Of a stretch of DNA of 64,000 nt, positions 1 to 8,904 are shown piece after piece (within the stretch, counting starts at the first letter, position 1; the number at the start of each line of letters is the position of its first letter). The notes below the pieces were generated by a model. The model saw only the letters and a list, made by a program, of their open reading frames with translations. It searched no databases and was not told where the DNA came from. The DNA is taken from contig NZ_BBJH01000002.1 of assembly GCF_000739775.1 (NCBI RefSeq), positions 62,001 through 126,000 on the forward strand, read 5' to 3'. The stretch is from Paraburkholderia heleia NBRC 101817. Lineage in GTDB: Bacteria; Pseudomonadota; Gammaproteobacteria; Burkholderiales; Burkholderiaceae. A program made the translations under genes and the position numbers.

Positions 1-271
1 CCGTGATGGCGGGCACGGCGCCGATGCCCTGGCCGAAGCGCGAAAACACCGGAATCATCAGGCCGAACAGCGCGATGGAGGGCAGCGTGAGGATGATGGT
101 CGCCAGTCCCAGCAGCGGCGCCGCGAGCCAGTCGTGGCGGCTGATGAGCACGCCGAGCGGCACGCCCGCAACGATCGCGCAGCCCACGGCGATGCCCACG
201 AGATAGAGATGCTGGAGCGTGAGCTGCAGCAGTTCGGGCCAGCTCGAAGCGAGGTAGTCGAATACGTTCAT
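1..271 (-). CDS. Glycine betaine/choline-type ABC transporter permease (partial, runs off left edge)
   Basis: The N-terminal 90 codons of a hydrophobic permease resembling the ProW/OpuCB/YehW family, which forms the membrane channel of compatible-solute importers. Translation begins MNVFDYLASSWPELLQ and shows membrane helices and a loop with the sequence GVPLGVLISRHDW, typical of the first half of these permeases. A GGAGG ribosome site lies 4 bases before the ATG. It is the third gene of a minus-strand operon after another permease and the binding protein, with only 10 bases to the binding-protein stop. The ATPase is not in the window and may lie beyond the left edge. Family certain; substrate inferred from the neighbour. 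Confidence 0.85.
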   Translation of the reverse strand, partial: MNVFDYLASSWPELLQLTLQHLYLVGIAVGCAIVAGVPLGVLISRHDWLAAPLLGLATIILTLPSIALFGLMIPVFSRFGQGIGAVPAIT

Positions 272-281
272 GGGGCCTCCA

Positions 282-1205
282 TCAAGGGAGCGCATGCGTG
301 CGCAGGAACTCCGCCGCCACTTGCCGGGCGGGCTTGCCGTCGAGATCGACGGCCTTGTTCATGTCTTGCATCACGTCGTTGTTGAGGGCGGCGGAAAGCG
401 CGTTGAGCTGCGCGGCCAGTTTGGGATTGCGCTCCAGCACTGCCTTGCGCACCACGGGCGTGGCGTTGTAGGGCGGGAAGAAGTGCTTGTCGTCTTCGAG
501 CGGCACGATGCCGAAGCCTTTCACGCGGCCATCGGTCGTGTAGACGAGGCCGATCTTCAACTGATCGTTATGCAGCGCCGTGTAGACGAGGCCGGGGTCC
601 ATCTGCTTCATTTGCGAGCGGTGAAAGCGCATGTCGTAGGTGGCGAGCAGGGGCTTGAGGCCATCCGGACGATTCGCGAACTCGGCATCCATGCCGAACA
701 GGTAGCGCTCCGCGTCGGGGTCCGTCTTCAACCTTTGCGCAAGCTGCGAGACGGTGGTGATGCCGGTTTGCCCGGCGAATTTGCCTGGCAGGCCTAATGC
801 ATACGTGTCGTTGAGCGGCGAGGCATTGAGCCAGACGAGGCCGCGCGGCGCATCGAGCGCCTTCACGCGCTCGTACATCGCCTCAGGCGAAAGCTTTTCC
901 GTCAGCTTGTCGTAGACGAGTGCCGCCGTGCCCGTGTAGTCCCAGACGAGGTCGAACTGGCCGTTCTCCAGGGCGCTGCGCATGAGCGTGCTGCCGAGTC
1001 CGGAACGCACCTCCACGGTATAGCCGCGCGAACGCAGATATTGCGCGGTGACTTCGGCGAGCACGTATTGCTCGGTGAAGTTCTTCGCGCCCAGTACGAG
1101 CTTGGGCTGCGCGAGTGCGGGCATGGCGGCAGCAACGAGCAACGTGCCGATCAGGCAGGCCTTAACGAAGCGGCGCAGGCACTTCAAGGGTGACGCGAGC
1201 ATCAT
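282..1205 (-). CDS. Glycine betaine/choline-type ABC transporter substrate-binding protein (OpuCC/OsmX family)
   Basis: Periplasmic binding protein of 307 residues that delivers a quaternary-amine solute to the flanking permeases. It starts with a Sec signal peptide ending in ALAQ. The mature protein opens with LVLGAKNFTEQ, the signature of the QAT/OpuAC-type fold, followed by the usual YTGTA segment near residue 100 that lines the ligand site. I chose the ATG at 1205 because it overlaps the upstream permease stop as ATGA and has GGAGGG about 8 bases upstream; an in-frame ATG at 1232 would lie further inside the permease. Osmoprotectant uptake is inferred from family; the exact ligand (betaine, choline, carnitine) cannot be read. 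Confidence 0.88.
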   Translation of the reverse strand: MMLASPLKCLRRFVKACLIGTLLVAAAMPALAQPKLVLGAKNFTEQYVLAEVTAQYLRSRGYTVEVRSGLGSTLMRSALENGQFDLVWDYTGTAALVYDKLTEKLSPEAMYERVKALDAPRGLVWLNASPLNDTYALGLPGKFAGQTGITTVSQLAQRLKTDPDAERYLFGMDAEFANRPDGLKPLLATYDMRFHRSQMKQMDPGLVYTALHNDQLKIGLVYTTDGRVKGFGIVPLEDDKHFFPPYNATPVVRKAVLERNPKLAAQLNALSAALNNDVMQDMNKAVDLDGKPARQVAAEFLRTHALP

Positions 1206-1918
1206 GCCAGCCCTCCTTGACGCGCGAGCCACTGATGGCTGCCGGCGGCGACCATGCCGTCCAGCACGAGCGCGAGCGCTGCCGTGAACGCAGCGCCGAG
1301 CAGCAGCAAGGGCTGATCGTTCAGATAGATACCGGGGAAAATGAGCGAGCCGAGGCTGTCCGCGCCGATCAGATATGCGAGCGGCGCCGTGCCCACGTTG
1401 ATGGCGAGCGCGGTACGCACGCCGCCCACGATGATGGGCAGCGCATTGGGCAATTCCACGCGCGTGAGCGACTGCCAGCCCGTCATGCCGATGCCGCGCG
1501 CGGCTTCGTGCAGCGCACCCGGCACGTTCTTCACGCCCTCATACGTATTGCGCGTGATGGGCAGCAGCGACGCGAGAAAGAGCGCGACGATCGCGGGAAC
1601 GTCGCCGATGCCGAACACGCCGAGCGCAATGGCGAGCACCGCGAGCGAGGGAACCGTGTTGCCCACGTTGAAGATCTGCATAAAGCGTTCGGCCTGGCGC
1701 GCGAAGCGCGGCCGGCTCAGCACCACGCCGGCGGGCACGCCGACCGCGATGGCGAGCGCCATCGAATAGCCGACGAGCAGCAGGTGCCGCCCGGTGTAGT
1801 AGGCGAGGTCGTCTGCGTGGCTTTGCCACGTATTGGCGCCGATGGCGCGTGAGAGTGCCCACGCGATGACGGCAAGGGCGATCAGGCTGCCCGCGAGCAG
1901 GGCAGAGCGTCGAGTCAT
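1202..1918 (-). CDS. ABC transporter permease, OpuC/Osm type
   Basis: Inner-membrane permease of 238 residues in the same family as the partial gene at 1-271. An N-terminal membrane anchor is followed by further helices and the cytoplasmic loop that contacts the ATPase (NTYEGVKNVPGALHEAARGIG), the EAA-type motif of binding-protein-dependent permeases. It is first in the operon, has AAGGAGG a few bases before the ATG, and its stop overlaps the start of the binding-protein gene. Two different permeases flanking the binding protein match OpuC/Yeh-type systems, which use a permease heterodimer. Confidence 0.88.
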   Translation of the reverse strand: MTRRSALLAGSLIALAVIAWALSRAIGANTWQSHADDLAYYTGRHLLLVGYSMALAIAVGVPAGVVLSRPRFARQAERFMQIFNVGNTVPSLAVLAIALGVFGIGDVPAIVALFLASLLPITRNTYEGVKNVPGALHEAARGIGMTGWQSLTRVELPNALPIIVGGVRTALAINVGTAPLAYLIGADSLGSLIFPGIYLNDQPLLLLGAAFTAALALVLDGMVAAGSHQWLARQGGLA

Positions 1919-2715
1919 GAAGGTACGCCTCCTTGTTCTTGTGCCGCGCGGCGCAACGCTGCGCAGCGGGGGAGCCCATGAGAATGCTCAAGGCGCCGCG
2001 AAGGAAGTTCGTGATCCCGGCATGGCCGCGATTGGAACCGATGAAAACTACGGACAAGAATGCGGACGAAAACCAGCCCGCCCGCGCACGCTGGCTAGGT
2101 GGCCGCAGTGGTATGAACGCGCTTCCCGCGTTCTTCTGGTAGTCATGTTCAGCTCAACGGCACCGAGCAGATCGATGCGCGCTGGAGCAGGAAACCGCCT
2201 GGTGACGGCATGGATGCGGCGGCTTTGAACCGCTGCGCGAGGACCGGAGGCCCGTTTGAACGGCGCTTGCGACACAGCGGCCCTTGGCGTGGACCTTGTA
2301 TCTCAATGCGCACGAGAACGACTTCGTTGTGATTGAAACGGGATCAGTATAGATCATTCGATTAGGTGCGTCTACCTTGGGGAGCGATCACGACTTGACG
2401 TATAACAGGCTGCGTAGCATTCGATATGTCATTTCCGGAAATTAATCAGTTATGCAGATTAAAATGTTCCGGTAGTATTTCCCGTTTTTTAAAAGTGACA
2501 GAAAACGATGTACAGGTACGCGTTTTCTGCCGCAGAATATTCCGCGCGTTGAGCTTTCTTAAGATTCGTTTAAGAAAGGCCATTTATTTTGAAGCGCTTC
2601 GCATCATCGATGTTCGCCGGTCCAACGATGCGGCCATCGATCTCACTTCCGATTTCTCCTGGAGAAGCGCGGCGCCCGTTCGCGTTTCTCTGCTCAGCAA
2701 TCCGTCATTCGATTC
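1919..2715. other. Intergenic region with AT-rich part and nested inverted repeats
   Basis: About 800 bases between the divergently oriented ABC operon and the M23 peptidase. I see no convincing gene: the open frames here are short and arginine-rich. The first part presumably carries the promoter of the ABC operon. The part from about 2400 to 2590 is clearly AT-richer than its surroundings and holds several inverted repeats, listed separately. Confidence 0.6.
2499..2578 (+). promoter_or_regulatory. Three inverted repeats in the leader of the M23 peptidase gene
   Basis: Seen directly: CAGAAAACG (2499-2507) pairs with CGTTTTCTG (2521-2529); TTCTG (2525-2529) pairs with CAGAA (2533-2537), sharing bases with the first repeat so the two are mutually exclusive; and CTTTCTTAA (2554-2562) pairs with TTAAGAAAG (2570-2578). 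All arms are perfect. They sit 138 to 217 bases before the M23 start. They could be operators or alternative RNA hairpins; which one is not resolved. Confidence 0.45.
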
Positions 2716-3819
2716 ATGGCTTTTCGTGCAATTGCGGCCTCCCCGGGCCTCGCGGGGAAACTCATCGTTGTGTCAGCAATCGGCTTGACGAGCGCCGCGT
2801 GGCTCGCCCATCGTCACGCGGATGTTGCCGCCGACGATCCGCTTGCCGACGCGGCAACGGCGACGCTCGCGGCGCCGGCGCGAGATGCGGCGTCGCAGGC
2901 AGCGGCCAGCGCGGCGGCGCCCGCGAGCGAAAGTGTGCCGGCGTTTCGAGTGGAGACCGCGGTGGTCGAGCACAGCTTTTCCGAAGCGGCCCAGCGTCTC
3001 GGGCTGGATGCGGCGACGACAGCGAGGCTGACGCGCGCCTTCTCGGGCCGGCTCGATTTTCGGCGCGATCTGCAACGCGGCAGCGAGATCCGCTTCGTGT
3101 TCCGCAATGCCGCAAACGGCGCGGGTGGTGCGGATGGTGCGGATGGTGCGGATGCCGCGAGCGAAGCAAAAGAGGCAAACGACGCGAGCGCTGCGAATGC
3201 CGCCGCACCACAGAACTCAACATCTTCGGACGACACACCTGTAGCGATCCGCATCTCGAACGGCAACGTCTCGCACGATCTCTTTCTCTACCGGAACCTC
3301 GCCGGCAAGGCGTTCTACTATTCCTCCGACGGCCATGCCGCCGCGCCGTCGTTCTTGCGCTACCCCGTGAAGTTCACGCGCGTGTCGTCGCACTTCTCGC
3401 TGCGACGGCTCGATCCGGTCACGCATCGCGTGCAGCCGCACGAAGGGGTCGATCTCGCGGCGCCCGTCGGTACGCCCGTTCAGGCCACCGCGCGCGGCAC
3501 CGTGACGTTCGCCGGCTGGCAGACGGGCTACGGCAAGGTCGTGAAGCTCGACAACTTCGGCCCGTACTCCACGACCTTCGCCCATCTGTCGCGCATTGCG
3601 AAGCATTTGAAGGTCGGGCAGACGGTGAGCAAAGGGCAGGTGATCGGATATGTGGGCGCGACGGGCTGGGCGACGGGTCCGCATCTGCACTATGAGGTGC
3701 ATGTGGATCAGATCGCACAGGACCCGCTTACCGTCGACTTGCCACATCGCGATCCGTTGCAGGGCGAGGACAAGCAGCGCTTCGCGCAGCAGGTCGCGCT
3801 CATCGACCCGCTGCTTTAG
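2716..3819 (+). CDS. M23 family metallopeptidase (murein DD-endopeptidase, MepM-like)
   Basis: 367-residue cell-wall hydrolase. The N-terminus has one hydrophobic segment (about residues 8-27) that would anchor or export the protein. A central part with an SH3b/LysM-like region follows, and the C-terminus is a LytM/M23 domain. Zinc ligands are visible: H242 and D246 in HEGVDLAA, and H323-L-H325 in the HLHYEVH motif. These residues are those needed to cut peptidoglycan cross-links. Residues about 137-165 form an Ala/Asp/Gly-rich linker containing three GAD repeats. No clear Shine-Dalgarno precedes the ATG at 2716, so the start is uncertain; a GTG at 2770 would remove much of the membrane segment. 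It stands alone. Confidence 0.85.
   Translation: MAFRAIAASPGLAGKLIVVSAIGLTSAAWLAHRHADVAADDPLADAATATLAAPARDAASQAAASAAAPASESVPAFRVETAVVEHSFSEAAQRLGLDAATTARLTRAFSGRLDFRRDLQRGSEIRFVFRNAANGAGGADGADGADAASEAKEANDASAANAAAPQNSTSSDDTPVAIRISNGNVSHDLFLYRNLAGKAFYYSSDGHAAAPSFLRYPVKFTRVSSHFSLRRLDPVTHRVQPHEGVDLAAPVGTPVQATARGTVTFAGWQTGYGKVVKLDNFGPYSTTFAHLSRIAKHLKVGQTVSKGQVIGYVGATGWATGPHLHYEVHVDQIAQDPLTVDLPHRDPLQGEDKQRFAQQVALIDPLL
3127..3153 (+). repeat. Triple 9-bp tandem repeat inside the M23 gene
   Basis: Three exact copies of GGTGCGGAT encode Gly-Ala-Asp three times in the linker before the catalytic domain. As the unit is three codons, copy-number change would lengthen or shorten the linker without breaking the frame. 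Confidence 0.9.
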
Positions 3820-3987
3820 GCGCAACGCGCGAAAGGCTGCCGCAAGGAAGCCAGCAACGGCATGTGCGGCGACGCCGCCCCGAATTGCCGATTTTCGATA
3901 ACACGTCGATTATTGACTCAATAGCATGGTTCCACTCAACCGTGGCGGCCAGGGCCGGCCGCCCGGGCCACCCAGAGGGAGAAAACC

Positions 3988-5406
3988 ATGCAAAGCGAGT
4001 CGAACGCACGTCCCGCTGCAGTTGGCAACGCAGGCGGCGCAGGCGCGCCGGCGCTCAATCAGACGCTCGGCACGTGGCAGTTGTGGGGCATCGCAGTCGG
4101 CCTCGTGATATCTGGCGAGTACTTCGGCTGGAGCTACGGCTGGGCCAGCGCCGGCACGCTCGGTTTCGTCGTCACGGCGCTGTTCGTCGCGGCGATGTAC
4201 ACCACGTTCATCTTCAGCTTTACCGAACTCACCACCTCCATTCCGCATGCGGGCGGGCCTTTCGCCTATGCCCGCCGCGCGTTCGGCCCGACCGGCGGGT
4301 ATCTGGCGGGTGCGGCCACGCTCGTGGAATTCGTGTTCGCGCCGCCCGCCATCGCGCTCGCCATCGGCGCGTACCTGCACGTGCAGTTCCCCGGGCTCGA
4401 ACCCAAACACGCGGCCATGGGCGCGTATCTCGTGTTCATGGCGCTCAATATCGTGGGCGTGCAGATTGCCGCGACCTTCGAGCTGATCGTCACGCTGCTC
4501 GCCATCTTCGAGTTGCTCGTGTTCATGGGCGTGGTGTCGCCGGGTTTCGCGTGGACGAACTTCATGAAAGGCGGCTGGTCCGGTAGCAATCACTTTTCGA
4601 TGGGATCGTTTCATGGCATGTTCGCCGCGATTCCGTTCGCCATCTGGTTCTTCCTCGCGATCGAAGGCGTCGCCATGGCCGCCGAAGAAGCGAAGAACCC
4701 GCGCCGCTCGATTCCCATCGCCTACGTGGCCGGCATTCTCACGCTGGTGGCACTCGCCGTGGGCGTGATGGTGTTCGCGGGCGGCGCGGGCGACTGGACC
4801 GCGCTCGCCAACATCAACGACCCGCTGCCGCAAGCCATGAAGTTCATCGTGGGCGAGCACAGCGGCTGGATGCACATGCTAGTCTGGCTCGGCCTCTTTG
4901 GTCTCGTGGCCTCGTTTCACGGCATCATCCTCGGCTATTCACGGCAGATCTTCGCGCTGGCCCGCGAAGGCTATCTACCCGCGTGGCTCGCGAAAATCCA
5001 TCCGCGCTTCAAGACGCCGTATCGCGCGATTCTCGCGGGCGGTGCGGTGGGCATCGCCGCGATCTATAGCGACGAGCTGATCCAGTTCGGCGGCCAGACG
5101 CTCACGGCCAACATCGTCACGATGTCGGTGTTCGGCGCGATCGTGATGTACATTGTCAGCATGGCGGCGCTCTTCAGGCTGCGCCGCGTCCAGCCGGCCA
5201 TGGACCGGCCGTTCCGCGCGCCGCTGTACCCGTTTTTCCCGGCGTTCGCGCTCGTGGCCGCGCTCGTTTGCCTTGGCACGATGGTGTATTTCAACGCGCT
5301 CGTCGCGGGGGTGTTCGTGGTGTTTCTCGGGCTCGGGTACGCGTATTTCCTCGCCACGCGCACGCAGCGCGAGGGTGTGCCCGCCGAGGGGCTGATCGGG
5401 GAGTGA
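3988..5406 (+). CDS. eat: Ethanolamine permease (APC superfamily)
   Basis: 472-residue polytopic inner-membrane transporter that imports ethanolamine. The N-terminus (LGTWQLWGIAVGLVISGEYF) and the motif GGPFAYARRAFGPTGGYLAG are characteristic of the Eat ethanolamine permease branch of the amino acid/polyamine/organocation family. About a dozen hydrophobic segments are visible. A GAGGGAG site precedes the ATG. It is followed after 27 bases by eutB, so uptake and cleavage of ethanolamine are encoded together. The function is supported both by family motifs and by location. Confidence 0.92.
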   Translation: MQSESNARPAAVGNAGGAGAPALNQTLGTWQLWGIAVGLVISGEYFGWSYGWASAGTLGFVVTALFVAAMYTTFIFSFTELTTSIPHAGGPFAYARRAFGPTGGYLAGAATLVEFVFAPPAIALAIGAYLHVQFPGLEPKHAAMGAYLVFMALNIVGVQIAATFELIVTLLAIFELLVFMGVVSPGFAWTNFMKGGWSGSNHFSMGSFHGMFAAIPFAIWFFLAIEGVAMAAEEAKNPRRSIPIAYVAGILTLVALAVGVMVFAGGAGDWTALANINDPLPQAMKFIVGEHSGWMHMLVWLGLFGLVASFHGIILGYSRQIFALAREGYLPAWLAKIHPRFKTPYRAILAGGAVGIAAIYSDELIQFGGQTLTANIVTMSVFGAIVMYIVSMAALFRLRRVQPAMDRPFRAPLYPFFPAFALVAALVCLGTMVYFNALVAGVFVVFLGLGYAYFLATRTQREGVPAEGLIGE

Positions 5407-5433
5407 GCCCCCAGATTTGCAGGAGTCCAACGC

Positions 5434-6831
5434 ATGAACTATACGGAGACGATCGGCGCGCGCACCTACCGCTTCGCGGACCTCAAGACGCTGCTCGCCA
5501 AAGCCAGCCCGCTGCGTTCCGGCGACCAGCTCGCGGGCGTGGCGGCGGCGAGCGAAGAGGAACGCGTGGCCGCGAAAATGGCGCTCGCCGCGGTGCCGCT
5601 CAAGGCGTTTCTCGCGCAGGCGCTCGTGCCTTATGAAGACGACGAGGTCACGCGCCTGATCGTCGACGATCACGACGCGGCCGCGTTCGCGGCCGTTGCG
5701 CACCTCACCGTGGGCGATTTTCGCGACTGGCTCCTTTCCGGCGCGGCAACGACCGAAGCGCTTGAACGCCTGGCGCCCGGCCTCACGCCCGAGATGGTCG
5801 CGGCGGTGTCGAAACTCATGCGCAATCAGGACCTGATCGCCGTGGCGAAAAAGCGCCCCGTGGTTACGCGCTTTCGCAACACCGTGGGGCTGCCGGGCCG
5901 CATGTCGGTGCGCCTGCAGCCGAACCATCCCACCGACGACGTGAAGGGCATCGCCGCCTCGATGCTCGACGGCCTGATGTACGGTTGCGGCGACGCGATG
6001 ATCGGCATCAATCCCGCAACGGACAGCCTGGCGGCCATCGTGAAGCTGCTCGCGATGATCGATGGGTTCCGCGAGCGCTACCGCGTGCCCACGCAGTCCT
6101 GCGTACTCACTCACGTCACCAACACGATCGCGGCAATCGAAAAGGGCGCCCCCGTCGATCTCGTGTTCCAGTCGATCGCGGGCACGCAGAAGGCGAACGC
6201 GAGCTTCGGCATTTCGCTGGCGCTGTTGCAGGAGGCGCGCGAGGCGGCGCTCTCGCTCAAACGCGGCACGGTCGGCAACAATCTCATGTACTTCGAGACG
6301 GGGCAGGGCAGCGCGCTCTCGGCGAACGCGCACTACGGCGTGGACCAGCAAACCTGCGAGGTGCGCGCCTATGCGGTCGCGCGCAGGTTCGAGCCGTTTC
6401 TCGTCAATACGGTGGTCGGTTTCATCGGCCCAGAGTATTTGTACGATGGAAAGCAGATTATCCGCGCGGGTCTCGAAGATCACTTCTGCGGCAAGCTGCT
6501 GGGCGTGCCCATGGGTTGCGACATCTGCTATACGAACCATGCCGAAGCCGACCAGGACGACATGGACACGCTGCTCACGCTGCTGGGGGCGGCCGGCATC
6601 AACTTCATCATGGGCATTCCGGGGGCTGACGACGTGATGCTCAATTACCAGAGCACCTCGTTTCACGACGCGCTCTACGTGCGCGACCTGCTCGGCCTGC
6701 GCCGCGCACCGGAGTTCGAGGAGTGGCTGGAGGCGATGGAGATCGTCGACGCGAAAGGCGCGCTCCTGCCAGGCTCCGCGCGCGGGCCGCTGCTCGCGGG
6801 CGCGCACGAATGGATGGGGATCGGCGCATGA
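5434..6831 (+). CDS. eutB: Ethanolamine ammonia-lyase large subunit
   Basis: 465 residues. Catalytic subunit of the adenosylcobalamin-dependent lyase that converts ethanolamine to acetaldehyde and ammonia. The TIM-barrel family signatures are present throughout, for example VTRFRNTVGLPGRMSVRLQP, NLMYFETGQGSALSANAHYG and FCGKLLGVPMGCDICYTNHA. The length agrees with the family (about 450-460). An AGGAG site precedes the ATG. The stop overlaps the eutC start, indicating translational coupling of the two subunits. No cobalamin riboswitch or B12 gene was seen nearby. Confidence 0.96.
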   Translation: MNYTETIGARTYRFADLKTLLAKASPLRSGDQLAGVAAASEEERVAAKMALAAVPLKAFLAQALVPYEDDEVTRLIVDDHDAAAFAAVAHLTVGDFRDWLLSGAATTEALERLAPGLTPEMVAAVSKLMRNQDLIAVAKKRPVVTRFRNTVGLPGRMSVRLQPNHPTDDVKGIAASMLDGLMYGCGDAMIGINPATDSLAAIVKLLAMIDGFRERYRVPTQSCVLTHVTNTIAAIEKGAPVDLVFQSIAGTQKANASFGISLALLQEAREAALSLKRGTVGNNLMYFETGQGSALSANAHYGVDQQTCEVRAYAVARRFEPFLVNTVVGFIGPEYLYDGKQIIRAGLEDHFCGKLLGVPMGCDICYTNHAEADQDDMDTLLTLLGAAGINFIMGIPGADDVMLNYQSTSFHDALYVRDLLGLRRAPEFEEWLEAMEIVDAKGALLPGSARGPLLAGAHEWMGIGA

Positions 6832-7628
6832 GCGACGCCGTCGAAAAGAACCCCTGGGGCGGTCTCAAGGCGTTCACGAACGCGCGCATCGCGCTCGGGC
6901 GCGCGGGCAACGGCTTGCCCACGGCGCCGCTGCTCGCGTTCAATCTCTCGCATGCGCAGGCGCGCGACGCCGTGCATCACCCGCTCGACGCCGAAGCGTT
7001 GCGGCGCACGCTCGAAGCCGAAGGGTTCGCCACGCTCGGCGTGGAAAGCGCGGCGCCGGACCGGCAGCACTATTTGCGCCGGCCGGACCTGGGGCGGCGC
7101 TTGTCGGAGGCGAGCCGGGCAGCGTTGGCCGAAGCGGCGGCTTCGGCCGCCGCCGCGCGTGAGGCGCCGCCCGAAGTCGTGTTCGTGATCGGCGACGGCC
7201 TTTCGGCGATCGCCGCCGCGAAACAGGCGGCACCGCTGCTCCTCGCGGTGCGCGCGCGCCTCGCGGACTGGCGCATCGGCCCGGTGGTGATCGCGCGCCA
7301 GGCACGCGTGGCGCTCGGCGACGAGATCGGCGAGCTGCTGGGCGCGAAACTCGTGGCGATGCTGATCGGCGAGCGGCCCGGGCTCAGTTCCCCGGACAGC
7401 CTCGGCGTCTATCTCACCTACGCGCCGAAGGTCGGCTGCCACGACGCGCAGCGCAACTGCATCTCGAACGTGCGTCCCGAAGGACTGCCGTATGAAGCGG
7501 CCGCGCACAAGCTCCATTACCTCCTCACGCACGCGCGGCGGCTCGGGCTGACCGGCGTAGGGCTGAAGGACGATAGCGACGCCACGCTGCCTGGGGTTGG
7601 GGCCGCAGGGCAGATCACGTCCGGATGA
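6828..7628 (+). CDS. eutC: Ethanolamine ammonia-lyase small subunit
   Basis: 266 residues. Small subunit of the lyase, which completes the cobalamin-binding interface with EutB. Family motifs include NPWGGLKAFTNARIALGRAG near the start, VFVIGDGLSAIAA, and the C-terminal RNCISNVRPEGLPYEAAAHK. I start it at the ATG at 6828, which overlaps the eutB stop (ATGA), rather than at a longer upstream frame that would run inside eutB. In bacteria with microcompartments EutC carries an N-terminal targeting extension; here the N-terminus is short, which fits the absence of shell genes. Confidence 0.95.
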   Translation: MSDAVEKNPWGGLKAFTNARIALGRAGNGLPTAPLLAFNLSHAQARDAVHHPLDAEALRRTLEAEGFATLGVESAAPDRQHYLRRPDLGRRLSEASRAALAEAAASAAAAREAPPEVVFVIGDGLSAIAAAKQAAPLLLAVRARLADWRIGPVVIARQARVALGDEIGELLGAKLVAMLIGERPGLSSPDSLGVYLTYAPKVGCHDAQRNCISNVRPEGLPYEAAAHKLHYLLTHARRLGLTGVGLKDDSDATLPGVGAAGQITSG

Positions 7629-7859
7629 GACAGGGCCCGCGCGCGCGAGCGGGGACGTCCTCCGCTGCACCCGGTGAAGCCGGCGGCGCACCGCGATGGT
7701 GCTGCGGCGTGTGCAGGGAATGAGCACCTGCCTCGCCGACGTTGCGTCGCCGTGGAGCAGTGCGGCGCCCGGCATGGCCATTCTGCACACCGTTCTCGCT
7801 GGCGCGACTCTTGCGTCAAGCGACGATCGATCGAAGCCAGTGCGTGCTGGGAGGCAACC

Positions 7860-8876
7860 ATGAACGAAACGGCTGAGCGAACCGAAGCGACGGCCGGGCA
7901 AGCGCGATGCAACGCGCCTCGCGCGCGCACCGTGGTCAGCGTGGCGCACGACGCCGACGAACAGGCGCGCAACCTCGTGGGTTGGCGGCAGACATACGAC
8001 CAGCTCGCGGCGGGCCGCTTCGTCGGCACGCTCACGGAGCTGCCGCTCGACACCATGAAGGTATTTCGCGAGACCACGAGCCACACGCTGCGCCAGGCGT
8101 GCGAGGTGCGCGGCGACGCCTGGTGGTTCGGCATACCGGTCGCGCGCGAAGGCGAGGCGCGCATCGACGCGCAGCCCTTCGGTCCGCAGGCGTTTGCGCT
8201 GCGCCCCGGCAACGTCGAATTCGAGCTGCTCACGCCGGCGCAATTTTCGATCTACGGCGTGGTCGTGCGCGGCGATGTGCTGCGTCACTATGCAGCGGCG
8301 GTCGAGCACACGGCGCTCGACGAACGTCTCGCGGGCTCGCCTGTGGTGAAGGCCGGCGCGGCGCGCATCGAGCGCCTTTGCGCGCGGCTCGCGCGCTGTC
8401 TCGACGATGGCGGCGAGGCGCATGAGCGCGCGCCGGACGCGCCGCTTTCGGACCTCGAGCGCCATGCATTGCAGGCGCAAGTGCTTGCCGCGCTATTCGA
8501 CGCCTGCGCGGGCAGCGGGGACGCGGTTGCCGAGCCCGCATCGCGGCGCCGCTGGATCGTTGCGCAGGCGCGCGACTACGTGCTCGCGCATCGCGCGCGG
8601 CCGGTGGGCGTGCCTGAGCTTTGCGAGCAGCTGCACGTGAGCCGGCGCACGCTCCAGTACTGCTTTCAGGACGTGCTTGGCATGGCGCCCGCAACCTACC
8701 TGCGCGTGCTGCGCCTGAACGGCGCCCGGCGCGACCTGTGTGCCCGCGCGGCCGGTTCGGTGCAGGACGTGGCCGCCGCCTGGGGTTTCTGGCATCTGAG
8801 CCAGTTCGCCACCGACTACCGGCGCATGTTCGGCATGCGGCCTTCCGAGGCGTTGCGCGCGGTGGCGACGCCTTGA
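7860..8876 (+). CDS. eutR: AraC-family regulator of ethanolamine use (EutR-like)
   Basis: 338-residue transcription factor. The N-terminal half is the EutR-type sensor domain (WRQTYDQLAAGRFVGTLTEL and a cupin-like core). The C-terminal 100 residues hold the two helix-turn-helix motifs of the AraC family (VPELCEQLHVSRRTLQYCFQ and VAAAWGFWHLSQFATDYRRMF). In enteric bacteria EutR activates the eut operon in response to ethanolamine plus adenosylcobalamin. The start at 7860 has GGAGG 5 bases upstream; a longer frame from 7674 has no ribosome site and low-complexity content. It lies 231 bases after eutC in the same direction and probably has its own promoter. Confidence 0.88.
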   Translation: MNETAERTEATAGQARCNAPRARTVVSVAHDADEQARNLVGWRQTYDQLAAGRFVGTLTELPLDTMKVFRETTSHTLRQACEVRGDAWWFGIPVAREGEARIDAQPFGPQAFALRPGNVEFELLTPAQFSIYGVVVRGDVLRHYAAAVEHTALDERLAGSPVVKAGAARIERLCARLARCLDDGGEAHERAPDAPLSDLERHALQAQVLAALFDACAGSGDAVAEPASRRRWIVAQARDYVLAHRARPVGVPELCEQLHVSRRTLQYCFQDVLGMAPATYLRVLRLNGARRDLCARAAGSVQDVAAAWGFWHLSQFATDYRRMFGMRPSEALRAVATP

Positions 8877-8879
8877 ATC

Positions 8880-8903
8880 CCCGCATGAGATTGCCTCTGC
8901 GGG
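8880..8903. terminator. Hairpin between convergent eutR and GNAT genes
   Basis: CCCGCA (8880-8885) pairs with TGCGGG (8898-8903) across a 12-base loop, followed only by TTT. It sits exactly between the two convergent stops. A weak bidirectional terminator is the likely role. Confidence 0.35.
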
Positions 8904-8904
8904 T

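Noticed and set aside
3900..3987. Cobalamin riboswitch before the ethanolamine genes
   Set aside because: The gap is too short for the element and shows no conserved B12-box sequence.
4975..6807. A 610-codon minus-strand frame opposite eat and eutB
   Set aside because: It is the His/Arg-rich mirror of clear ethanolamine genes; such long antisense frames are common in high-GC DNA and it shows no family motif.
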